In this document: positions 17,989 to 26,415 of the stretch, in pieces
Layout of the letters: each line of letters opens with the position of its first letter
How positions within the stretch are numbered: the stretch's first letter is position 1
Assembly (NCBI GenBank): GCA_018004935.1
Contig: JAGNBF010000021.1
Coordinates: forward strand, 1 to 64,000
Direction of reading: 5' to 3'
Length of the DNA stretch: 64,000 nucleotides
From: Chloroflexota bacterium
Lineage (GTDB): Bacteria > Chloroflexota > Anaerolineae > Promineifilales > Promineifilaceae
The notes under the pieces: model-generated
The model's database searches: none
What the model was told of the DNA's origin: nothing
What the model saw: only the letters and a program-made list of their open reading frames with translations
Translations under genes and position numbers: made by a program

Positions 17989-18558
17989 ACTCAATTAACC
18001 CCATACGGGTATGGCAAAAACATCCCCGGGTCATGATTGCATATTGACCAAATATTAGCACAAACGTTCTTCTTGATCTTGTGAATATTACCAGTTCTCA
18101 TACTCGTTTTTAGATTCCTAAGCTGAATAAGCCAGAACCGTAACCGTTTAGTTCAAAGACGAATTTAGGCCATTGGGGATGACTTCAGCGGATTTAGAAT
18201 GGAACGGATTAAAGACGACCTCTGGAAAATCCGGTTATTTCTTAATCTGTTGAGGTAACCCCACTGAACGCTTACCCAGAACCAAAGGGTTGGCTCAAAA
18301 TTAAGTGGGGTGGCTCGGTCAGGAGACCGGCTACAGCAAATCGCTCAGTTAAAAACGACCAGGTGGAATGGGTTCCTTTAGGGAAGTTACCCGCCCCATC
18401 ATAAAACGACGGGGCGGGATGGATGAATTTACATGACTGAATGGTTACGTTTCATTTACGGGCAACGATTTTCCTTTTATGATGTAATTAAGGGCTGAAC
18501 TTATCGAAGCTTGTGTTGCCTTCGACAAGCTCAGGCAACGGTTTAGTCCTTACTTTAG
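17989..18558. other. Gene-free stretch
   Basis: No credible ORF. It contains one copy of a short module reading GGTCAGGAGACCGGC (about 18317-18335), which recurs near 32300, 37790, 38825, 47670 and 63315. Otherwise nothing is recognised. Confidence 0.5.
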
Positions 18559-18830
18559 GAGTCCACTGAAAAAAGGTTAAAAGGCTCTTCGGGAATTCAG
18601 GGGGTTGACACAATATGTACGGGCTGGCCTTGTGCCTGCCCCGTGTGGGGCAACCACAAGGGTTGCCCGTATATGTACGGGCTGGCCTTGTGCCTGTCCC
18701 GTGTGGGGCAACCACAAGGGTTGCCCGTACCCCACGAAATCCCGAAGACCCGGTTAAAACAGTTAAAAGCCCAGTTTCTTTTTCTCGGGAAGCGACGGTT
18801 AAATCAGTCAGAAACCGGACTTTTTGCAGT
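18559..18830 (+). repeat. REP3 repeat copy, split by a MITE
   Basis: It starts GAGTCCACTGAAAAAAGG and, after the MITE, continues GTTAAAAGCCCAG up to AGAAACCGGACTTTTTGCAG. Uninterrupted relatives are at 25431-25530 and 60231-60326. The arms AAAAGCCCGGTTTCT and AGAAACCGGGCTTTT form a hairpin. Confidence 0.75.
18583..18751 (+). mobile_element. MITE copy B with internal duplication and perfect target duplication
   Basis: It starts GGCTCTTCGGG and ends CCCGAAGACCC. Both sides carry GGTTAAAA (18575-18582 and 18752-18759). The GTACGGGCTGGCCTTGTGCC core with its hairpin is present twice in tandem, so this copy is 169 bp instead of about 110. It lies inside a REP3 repeat. Confidence 0.9.
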
Positions 18831-18898
18831 AGACCCACTTTATGAGAGTGATCAGGTATCTTCTCAATGTTGTGCAGGTGACAGATACTTGCCTTGAT

Positions 18899-19525
18899 AT
18901 GACAACAAACGAACCTACCCCGGCATGGCAAATAGAGCAACACTACCGGATTTTAAAACAGGAACCCACCGCCTTTGCTGAACTTTGTGAACTGGCATTG
19001 CCTCATCTCGTCAGTTTTCTCCAGCGGCTTTTTTCTCTTTACGAACCCCATTTGTGTGAGCAGGTCGCTATTGACTGCCTGTTGCACTATCAGGCCACTC
19101 CCCAACAATACGATCCCACAAAATTAGCCCTTTGGCCCTTTTTACGGATGGCGGCTAAACGGGATATGCTTAATCTGCTTGATAAACAACAGCGTCATAA
19201 TCAACATTTTGTGCCCCTTGATGATTCCACTATCCAACAGCAGTTATTCGTAGAAGAGACTCTCCCAGAAAACTTTGCCCTTGATGAATGGTTGCAACAA
19301 TATACCAGTCGTTCACGGCAGGAGATTATTGCGTTTCTGGAAGCGGAATTAACCGAACCGGATAAAGAAATTTTATTTTTGATGATGGAAGGGGTACGGG
19401 ATAGCCAGCGTTATGCCGAAATAATGAATATCCTGCATCTGGACGCGGCCGCACAACAAAGTGAAGTAAAACGCGCCAAAGATCGCCTCGTCAAGAAATT
19501 GCGCCGGTTTGGTCAACGACTGTAG
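18899..19525 (+). CDS. ECF-type RNA polymerase sigma factor
   Basis: This is a 208-aa protein with a sigma region 2-like part (FLRMAAKRDMLNLLDKQQRH) and a C-terminal helix-turn-helix region 4 (LTEPDKEILFLMMEGVRDSQRYAEI, then VKRAKDRLVKKLRRF). It would direct RNA polymerase to a special promoter set. I prefer the ATG at 18899 (MTTNEPTP); the in-frame ATG at 18842 lies in repeat-derived sequence. The next gene on the same strand encodes a membrane protein with a FecR-like domain, the usual partner type for sigma factors of this kind. The two are separated by a MITE, so they may not share a transcript. No ribosome site is obvious. Confidence 0.8.
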   Translation: MTTNEPTPAWQIEQHYRILKQEPTAFAELCELALPHLVSFLQRLFSLYEPHLCEQVAIDCLLHYQATPQQYDPTKLALWPFLRMAAKRDMLNLLDKQQRHNQHFVPLDDSTIQQQLFVEETLPENFALDEWLQQYTSRSRQEIIAFLEAELTEPDKEILFLMMEGVRDSQRYAEIMNILHLDAAAQQSEVKRAKDRLVKKLRRFGQRL

Positions 19526-19612
19526 GGTATTGGCGGCCAGACATCCAGAAAATTGGCTGTCGAACTTTGGCACTGACATCGGAACAATAAGTGGATCGTA
19601 AAAGCGTTTTGA

Positions 19613-19725
19613 GGCTTTTGGGGAATGCCGGGGATTAACACCCTGGAACATGTAGTTGCCTTCATCGGGGCAGACACAAGGCCAACCCCTACAGTACCAG
19701 GCACTCCACGAAATCCCCAAGACCC
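19613..19725 (+). mobile_element. MITE copy C (diverged)
   Basis: It starts GGCTTTTGGGG and ends CCCCAAGACCC. Flanks CGTTTTGA and AGTTTTGA match at 7 of 8 positions. The core has drifted but keeps the ACAAGGCC and CCACGAAATCC parts. It lies between the sigma factor and FecR genes; the rest of 19526-19833 is unremarkable. Confidence 0.75.
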
Positions 19726-19833
19726 AGTTTTGACTTTACCAGATCAAACAGAGTTTCGCGACCGGGGACTTCCTCCCTAGACCCGCCTCATCAACGGGCA
19801 GGCCCAGCAGTAGTTTTAGCTCAGGAAGAGCAT

Positions 19834-21255
19834 ATGATGAACCACCTGATGATCAAAATGGCCCAACGGGCCAGCCGCGATAAGACCTTATTCGCCGCTC
19901 TGATAGAAGCCTCTAGCCAACGTCACAATAAAACATGGGAGCAAATTGCCCAGGAGTTAAATCTGGAGATGGAGCAACTGGTAAAATTAGCGCTTTGTAA
20001 ACGTCCCCGCCCCTTGATGTTGGCACAGGATGTGATGCAAATTGTGACTTATGTGGGGATAAACAAAACGACTCTCAGCCAATTTATGCAACAAGCGGAA
20101 GGGAAACAATCCACTCCGATTACTCAGGGAAAATGGACTATTTTCTCCAAAGGCAGGCAAATGATTATGCAACGTCGTACTTTGGCTATTGCAGTTGTCG
20201 CTTTGGTAATTGTTCTGATGAGTGCCTTTGCGCTGGCTCAACCAGTACGAATGGAGGCCACGCTTATCGTAACGGAAGGGCAAGCGGTTGTCATTCAGGG
20301 GGGCAGTCCATTGGCCGGGGAAACACAAAAAACGGTGTTCGCCAATGAGGTTATTACAGTGGGTACGGGTGATGAGATTGTGCTGGCCGCGGCCGCGGCC
20401 GCGCAGTTACGCCTCTATGATGGTAGTACAGTTGATCTCTTTGAAAATACCACCTTAGCTATAACCGAACTGCAAACCAGCCAGGACAGTTATCGTGTGC
20501 GGTTGAACCTGTTGGTGGGCAAAACCATCAGCCGTGTCGAACGCGTTTTGGGTCTGGGCGACGCCTTTGAAATTAAAACCCCATCCTCTACGGCATCGGT
20601 ACGGGGTACCATCTTTACCGTAACCGTCCTCACACCAGAGAGCAGTTATTTTGCCTGTGCAGAAGGCACTGTTTATGTGGTCATGGGCACAGCATCGGCA
20701 GAGATAACGGCCGGAACGGAGTTAACGGCCACCCTCGGCCTGCCCTTACAGGTAATGCCCCAGACAGGGGCACAACCGGAATCTCGCCCCACTGCCGCCA
20801 TCACTGTCCCACAGTTAGTCCCCACCAATACGGTGACTCCCACCAACACGGCCACCTATACACCTACCCCTACGGCTACCATCACCCCGCCCAACACGGC
20901 TACGGTCACCAGCACCAGCACCGTTCCCAACACCGTCACCAGTACATCTACCAGCACCCCTACAGCCATACCAACCAGTTTACCCACAAGTACCCCTGGC
21001 CCAGGCAATAATGATCCTCAAGTCACTATTTGTCATATCCCGATAGGGAACCCTGACAATGCCCAAACCATTACTGTATCGGCCAACGCAGTACCGGCAC
21101 ATCTTGAACATGGCGATACATTGGGGGCTTGTCCTGCGGGCAATGGCAATAACGGTAATTCCGGGGGCAACAATGGGGGCAATGGCAACGGTAACGGTAA
21201 CGGCAATGGTAACGGTAACGGCAATGGTAATGGCAACGGGGGTGGAACGCCCTAA
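19834..21255 (+). CDS. FecR-domain membrane protein with Thr/Pro linker and Gly-Asn repeat tail
   Basis: The protein has 473 aa. The cytoplasmic N-terminus (about 1-110) looks like a small helical regulator-binding domain. One transmembrane helix (about 115-136) is followed by a FecR-like domain (140-305, with LIVTEGQAVVIQGG and STASVRGTIFTVTV), a Thr/Pro-rich linker (about 320-390), a module VTICHIPIGNPDNAQT to HLEHGDTLGACP seen at the ends of exported proteins, and a (GN)n tail. GGAAGAG precedes the ATG. The family role is to hold or release an ECF sigma factor in response to an outside signal; the sigma gene just upstream is the likely partner. The tail suggests cell-surface exposure. The poly-Ala stretch comes from two overlapping GCGGCCGC sites. 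Confidence 0.82.
   Translation: MMNHLMIKMAQRASRDKTLFAALIEASSQRHNKTWEQIAQELNLEMEQLVKLALCKRPRPLMLAQDVMQIVTYVGINKTTLSQFMQQAEGKQSTPITQGKWTIFSKGRQMIMQRRTLAIAVVALVIVLMSAFALAQPVRMEATLIVTEGQAVVIQGGSPLAGETQKTVFANEVITVGTGDEIVLAAAAAAQLRLYDGSTVDLFENTTLAITELQTSQDSYRVRLNLLVGKTISRVERVLGLGDAFEIKTPSSTASVRGTIFTVTVLTPESSYFACAEGTVYVVMGTASAEITAGTELTATLGLPLQVMPQTGAQPESRPTAAITVPQLVPTNTVTPTNTATYTPTPTATITPPNTATVTSTSTVPNTVTSTSTSTPTAIPTSLPTSTPGPGNNDPQVTICHIPIGNPDNAQTITVSANAVPAHLEHGDTLGACPAGNGNNGNSGGNNGGNGNGNGNGNGNGNGNGNGNGGGTP
21140..21240 (+). repeat. Gly-Asn coding microsatellite
   Basis: Tandem GGCAAC/GGTAAC hexamers encode the low-complexity (GN)n tail of the FecR-domain protein. Copy number may vary between strains. 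Confidence 0.8.
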
Positions 21256-21630
21256 AGAATGAGAATTAAATAACTTGTTCGTTGACCGTGCCGCCCCCAG
21301 GGGCGGGGAACTTTTCTAAGGGGCATTTTTTGGGGCGAATGCCCCGAAAAATGCCCCATTGGAATCCCCCCCTTCCCTCGGGAATCGGCAGGGGGGATGG
21401 GGTCAATGAAGGCGTTACCCGATTAAAAATTTAATGAACAACTGGGAAGGGGAAGGGGGATAGGTCTTCAGTCCAAACCTACCAATCTGTTGCCGCTAAC
21501 AAAATGTCACTTTATGACCGTAGTAAGTATATATATTCATCGGCCAGACCCGCCCGGACGTAAAACGACCGGGCTATGGTTACAAAGGCCGCTGGCCTGG
21601 GGTTTTAGCCCGCAAAGCTCCGTAGGTTTA
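21256..21630. repeat. Gene-free stretch with partial composite-repeat pieces
   Basis: 21320-21357 is an inverted repeat around GGGGCGAATGCCCC. 21478-21533 matches one end of the composite repeat whose complete copy is at 25892-26155. 21550-21600 carries the CCGGGCTATGG module also seen at 57241-57270 and 62755-62800. Confidence 0.6.
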
Positions 21631-21653
21631 GCCCGGTGGTTTGACCACCGGGC
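21631..21653. terminator. Candidate bidirectional terminator hairpin
   Basis: GCCCGGTGGT and ACCACCGGGC form a perfect 10-bp stem with a TTG loop between two convergent genes. No T-run follows, so termination strength is uncertain; it may belong to a repeat family. Confidence 0.4.
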
Positions 21654-21673
21654 GGGATAACTGAACGCTTACG

Positions 21674-24600
21674 TCAAGACCCGGTTTTTTTGTTGGGGGT
21701 AGGTAGTGGCCGTATCACGAAGAGGGGAATGGGAGTAACAATCCCGCTGATGGTAACTGGTTCTATAGAGACAGCAAGAACGAGATCGGTAACTTTTTCC
21801 AGAGTGGTATTACCTACAACAATCTGACCAGGCGCGGCCGCGTTGACCAGATGCATCACCATATTAATCGCCTCACCCAGAGCAGTATAAACATAACGTG
21901 AGGCAGAACCCGTATAACCAACAATTGCATGGCCGGTATAAAGGGCATAACCGAGATTGATTTGCCGATGAAGATGATCACCAGGTAAGGTCTGTTGATA
22001 AGTTTGTAATTCGGCGCGGATAGCGAAAGCGGTCTGCACCGCCCGGCGAGCATGATCGGGTTGGGGCAGTGGGGTGTTAAAAAGTACCAGAACCTGGTCG
22101 CTTCTCACGTCAACGATGGTTCCATCATAATGAAACGCGGCCGCGACCACAAAATTACGCAACCGCTGAATTAGCCCCACCAACTCCTCCGTACCCAACT
22201 GTTCCGCCACTTGGGTATGCCCCTGCACCTGAACCAACAGTGCCGTCAGCAGTTGATCACGCCCTCCCAGAGCGATTTCCCCTTTTTGCACAGCGAGAAT
22301 TGTGGCCGAGGCAACCGCCGGGTTCACATGGGCCTCAAACAGTTGCCTCATCTCCCGGTGGCGTCGGGTCGCTAGAGAGAAGCGGTAGGCTGTAACCACA
22401 CTAAAGCTCAAGGAAATGGTAAGTAGAGGGAAAAACAGAGAGAGCGCCAGGCCGGTAAAATCAAAAAGGATGGTAGCAAATAGAAAATAAACCACCCCTA
22501 GAGCACCGACACGGAGCAAACTCACCGTCGGCCGAACAGTCACTAAACCGGTCAGAACGGCCAGTGCCAGAATAATGAGAACATTCATCAGTGGCGATAC
22601 CGGACGAATAAAACGACGTGACCAGATGGTTTCAAGGGCATTGGCTAAAATTTCAATGCCATACATAGGGTGTCCCTTACTGACGGGGGTCAAATAACGA
22701 TCTGGTTCGGCTGTGGCCGTGATACCGACTAAGACAATCTTATCCTGAAACAAATCAGTTGCGGCCGCGCCGTCCAACACATCCTGATAACTGACCATAG
22801 GGAAGGTATGATTATCTGTCTGAGCGGGTGGCCCAGCATAATAAATACTCATAGCCCCTGAATATTCGACCGGTATCTGCCGCCCCAAAAAGGTTAACCA
22901 GCCATTTTCTGGTCTGGACAGAGAGGCATTGGCAGTGCCCAAATAAACCTGAAGCGCGGCCAAAACGATGCTGGGATAATGTTCACCGTGGGCCGTAATC
23001 AGGGTAGGCAAACGACGTACATAACCATCTTGATCATGCAAGATATTAGTATGCCCCGCGGCCGCGGCCGCCTGTAACAAATCCGTTTGCGGCAAAATAC
23101 GTTGCTCATAACGGACTTCCCCCAACGCCTCAGAATAGGCATCTCCTACTCCCAGGATCGGTTGCACCACATTACCTGCCTGTTTCATCGCGGCCGCAAG
23201 GAGCGCATCTTCCCCTGTAGCCGTATCAAAAACAAAATCAAACACAATCACTTTGGCCCCCGCTTCCCTCAACCGATCCACCAATTCCGCATGGCGCGCC
23301 CGGGGCCAGCTATCCCAACGACCATAACGCGCCAGACTCTCATCATTCACTTCCACAATCGTAACAATACCACTGGGCGCATAAGATTCCAGGTAAATAT
23401 CTTTTAGTTGGGCTTCCGGCTGAGAAAACAATCCCAAGAGAAAAAACAGGCTCAGAACAAAACCCACAGCCAACCCCATAAAAGCCCGTGGCCACGACAA
23501 ACCATCTTTATCTTCCCGCAGTTGATCTTCCAGCCGTTTCCAAAACACTCGCCGCCGGATGGCTCCGGGCACAACCCCCGGTAATGTCCCCGCACTGGCC
23601 CGGATAGTTTGCACAATATCCACAATGGTAGCTTCAGGGGTACTGGATTGCCCCTTCAAAATGGCCTGAACTGCCTCTTTACTACGAACCTGCCCGATAA
23701 GTTGCGCCGCCTGCATGGCCTGAGAGCCAGGGGTTAAGGCCAACAAAGCCAATTTTTTGTCCGCTTCAACCGAAATACTCACCCCTTGCCACCGTTTAAA
23801 ACGGGGGGCGAGTCGTTGCAAAAGTTTGAATGCCTGATTCCGCACATTCCAACTACGGGCATTGAGAGCCACATTAAGCCAATATTCCAACGTAGTAGGG
23901 GCAAATGTACCGGGAGGAAAGGCATCCTCCGGTTCATACAAGAGTTGCGTGAGTACCCGAATTGCGGCCCCATCCGTTTCCCAGGTTATCGTTTGTTCAC
24001 AAATAGTCGCCTTGGGTTGAGGGGCATCAACCTGGTTCCACCAGGTGCTGATATTGTAATCATGGGTCAGTGCCCCACGTAGCATAAACTGGCACAAGGG
24101 GGCATCTAAAGTTACCTGATACACAGGAGCCTGGGCATACACAGAATCCATCAGGGCAAAATGAGTGAGCGGAGCCGGAAACGCGGCCGCGTGCGGCCGC
24201 CATTGTGCCTGAAATTGTTGCCAGAAATAACGGGCATCTTGAGACAAAAGTAACGCTTCATCCAGAGGGGAGGGCGTATCGTGGCGGGCAAAAACGGTAG
24301 CCTGTTTCTCCTGAGGTAGCGCCGCTAACAACAAAGCCAAAGCTTCAGTGACCGATTGCGGCCGCATTTCCCATTGATAAGCCGTCATTTGCCGCAAAAC
24401 CGCCACCAGAGAAGCCGGTACCCCCGGGTTTATCTCACGGGGGTCAGGCAACTCTACATTCGCCTTAAATTGGCGTTCCGCCAGATAAACGGTGCCATCC
24501 CAGGGCAATTTGCCCGTCAACATCTCATAAATCAAAACACCCAGACTATAAATATCTGACTGAGGCATAATCGTTTGCAACGCATGTTGCTCAAATGGCG

Positions 24601-25201
24601 CATAAGCCCCAGTGCCTCGGCCCGTATGAAGAGGTGACGTTATCACCGCCAACCGCTTCGCCAGGCCAAAATCAGCCAGATAAACCCTTCTTTGACTATC
24701 GAGCAAGATATTGCTAGGCTTTAAATCCCGGTGCACTACCGATTGATCATGTAAATAGGCCAGGGCAGAGCTGATTTGAGCCGTCAGACGAAACACCTCA
24801 TCCAGAGGAATTGGCCCTTTTGCCAACAGATCCGCCAACGATCCCAGGCAACAATAACGCATGACAAAATAATAAAATTCATCAGTATGACCAAACGTAT
24901 AAAGCGGCAAAACATGGGGATGGGCTAAACCAGTGAGAACCTGCACCTGTTGTGTAAACTCCTTAGACATCTGTTCCACATAATAGGCCGTCTCTCCCCG
25001 GTTATACATAAGCTTAATCGCCACCACCCGTTGGTGCCGACGCTCCCATGCCGACCATATCTCCGCCTCACCGCCTGCCCCAATTCGTTCCAACAGGGTG
25101 TAACCATCCAACTCATAATCACGCTCCAGCTTGTCCCGTCTGGACGGAGACGTTGCGGCGCGGATGGATTTGTTTACCTTTGCGAGATCAATGGTGCTCA
25201 T
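21674..25201 (-). CDS. Ser/Thr protein kinase - CHASE2 - degenerate class III cyclase fusion
   Basis: The protein has 1175 aa. The kinase domain (about 30-295) has the glycine loop GAGGEAEIW, AIKLM, HRDLKPSN (about 157) and DFGLA (about 175), so it looks active. A middle region with HEAT-like helices (about 440-560) leads to a transmembrane helix (573-593), an extracytoplasmic CHASE2 sensor domain (594-855), two or three membrane helices, and a class III nucleotide cyclase-like domain (about 979-1165). That domain lacks expected residues: the first metal aspartate position reads VQVQGHT where DxxG is usual, the substrate lysine region reads VRSDQV, and GDAxN reads GEAIN. I infer a catalytically dead or regulatory cyclase fold. 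The protein should sense an outside signal and phosphorylate cytoplasmic targets. It stands alone on the minus strand and has 11 GCGGCCGC sites. Confidence 0.9.
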   Translation of the reverse strand: MSTIDLAKVNKSIRAATSPSRRDKLERDYELDGYTLLERIGAGGEAEIWSAWERRHQRVVAIKLMYNRGETAYYVEQMSKEFTQQVQVLTGLAHPHVLPLYTFGHTDEFYYFVMRYCCLGSLADLLAKGPIPLDEVFRLTAQISSALAYLHDQSVVHRDLKPSNILLDSQRRVYLADFGLAKRLAVITSPLHTGRGTGAYAPFEQHALQTIMPQSDIYSLGVLIYEMLTGKLPWDGTVYLAERQFKANVELPDPREINPGVPASLVAVLRQMTAYQWEMRPQSVTEALALLLAALPQEKQATVFARHDTPSPLDEALLLSQDARYFWQQFQAQWRPHAAAFPAPLTHFALMDSVYAQAPVYQVTLDAPLCQFMLRGALTHDYNISTWWNQVDAPQPKATICEQTITWETDGAAIRVLTQLLYEPEDAFPPGTFAPTTLEYWLNVALNARSWNVRNQAFKLLQRLAPRFKRWQGVSISVEADKKLALLALTPGSQAMQAAQLIGQVRSKEAVQAILKGQSSTPEATIVDIVQTIRASAGTLPGVVPGAIRRRVFWKRLEDQLREDKDGLSWPRAFMGLAVGFVLSLFFLLGLFSQPEAQLKDIYLESYAPSGIVTIVEVNDESLARYGRWDSWPRARHAELVDRLREAGAKVIVFDFVFDTATGEDALLAAAMKQAGNVVQPILGVGDAYSEALGEVRYEQRILPQTDLLQAAAAAGHTNILHDQDGYVRRLPTLITAHGEHYPSIVLAALQVYLGTANASLSRPENGWLTFLGRQIPVEYSGAMSIYYAGPPAQTDNHTFPMVSYQDVLDGAAATDLFQDKIVLVGITATAEPDRYLTPVSKGHPMYGIEILANALETIWSRRFIRPVSPLMNVLIILALAVLTGLVTVRPTVSLLRVGALGVVYFLFATILFDFTGLALSLFFPLLTISLSFSVVTAYRFSLATRRHREMRQLFEAHVNPAVASATILAVQKGEIALGGRDQLLTALLVQVQGHTQVAEQLGTEELVGLIQRLRNFVVAAAFHYDGTIVDVRSDQVLVLFNTPLPQPDHARRAVQTAFAIRAELQTYQQTLPGDHLHRQINLGYALYTGHAIVGYTGSASRYVYTALGEAINMVMHLVNAAAPGQIVVGNTTLEKVTDLVLAVSIEPVTISGIVTPIPLFVIRPLPTPNKKTGS

Positions 25202-25430
25202 ACGTGTTTTAATAATACGCTTGATCCGGTAGTCAGAGGTTTGGCACCAACAACGTCACTGGTGCTCTTTGACAAAGAGCTTGTGATGAACCTGGCAGGT
25301 TTTCAGAAATCTGTCAGGTTTGTAAGCCCAACAACCTTACATAAACGTTCACTCCTCTGGTGAGAAAACCTTCTGAAGGTTTCGGGAAAGGTGTTGACCC
25401 GTGAAACAAACCTTGGGAAGAGTAAACAGT
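25202..25430. other. Gene-free stretch upstream of the kinase gene
   Basis: No ORF of substance. AT-rich parts near 25205-25215 may hold the kinase promoter, but I cannot point to clear boxes. Confidence 0.4.
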
Positions 25431-25530
25431 GAGTCTACTGCAAAAAGCCCGGTTTCTCATTAATCTAACTGCCACTTCCAGAGAGAAAGAAACCGGGCTT
25501 TTAACTGCTTTGGCCTTTTTTCAGTGGAGT
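25431..25530 (-). repeat. REP3 repeat copy (uninterrupted)
   Basis: AAAAGCCCGGTTTCT and AGAAACCGGGCTTTT arms flank about 40 bases, with GAGTCTACTG at one end and CAGTGGAGTC at the other. It serves as an empty-site paralogue for the MITE insertion at 18583. Confidence 0.8.
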
Positions 25531-25891
25531 CAACAGTTACTTCGTAACCAAGAAGTGTCTCTGCTCCCTTAGAAAATGTCTGATCATGCCCTTTGCCAGT
25601 ATAAGAGGAAAATCATTACCCGTAAATGAGTCTTTGCCGAATAGATGTACGGCAAATCTGTGGATGACCCGAGAGTCCCTATAACCGGTCTCCTGATTGT
25701 GCCACTCCCAGCGATTTAATTCTCATTGGGGGACGGGGTTAGGGGAGGGCTTTCTGGCCATAAACCAACGGGGAAGTTCTTCATGGATAGTTCCCAACTG
25801 CAAGGAATTAGCCCATAAGGTAGTTAAGGCCTCCGTCAACACGGCACGCTATAATTCTAAACATACCCATTCAGGTAAGCGTTCCGTCATA

Positions 25892-26155
25892 TATACTTAC
25901 CACGGTCATAAAGTGACATTTTGTTAGCGGCAACAGATTGGTAGGTTTGGGCTGAAGACCCATCCCCCTTCGATCCCAGAAGGAAGGGGGGAAACCCAAC
26001 GGCGCGGTTTGGCGAGCGGACGCTCGCCAAACCGTGCCGAAAATAGTTCCCCGCCCCTGGGGCGGGGTTAGGGGTGGGGGTGGCCTTGGATAAACCTAAC
26101 ACGACGATAAAGTGAGACGGCGACAGGGCGAAAAAATGTCAGATTATGCCCTTTG
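25892..26155 (+). repeat. Composite repeat (about 264 bp), intact copy 1
   Basis: It runs from TATACTTACCACGGTCATAA through the hairpin GGCGCGGTTTGGCGAGC and its complement, GGGGCGGGGTTAGGGGTGGG, and GTGAGACGGCGACAGGGCG, to ATTATGCCCTTTG. Near-identical copies are at 34139-34505 (with a MITE inside) and 48034-48298 (reverse). The flanking bases 25531-25891 and 26156-26415 show no gene. Confidence 0.85.
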
Positions 26156-26415
26156 GAGGTATCAAACGCTTACTTCCAAACTAAAAGACTGGTACAGTTT
26201 TATGTAAGCGTTCAGTTACCCAGCCCCAGGGACGGGGAAACCCCTTCCTGCTGGGATCGCAGAGGGATGGGTCTTTCGTGATAATCATGCGATGCCTGTA
26301 TTATTGCGAAAAATCGTAACAACTAAGCCGTTGCCTGAGCTTGGAGATGGGTTCATTTTTGGGGTAGGCAATCGCCCTAAACTAAAAAGACCCACTGTGG
26401 GCAAAGAAGTCAATC

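Noticed and set aside
18488..18943. Minus- and plus-strand ORFs over the MITE at 18583
   Set aside because: Their translations consist of repeat-derived phrases such as GTGTRPA and RVGQPQGLPV, which recur at each MITE copy.
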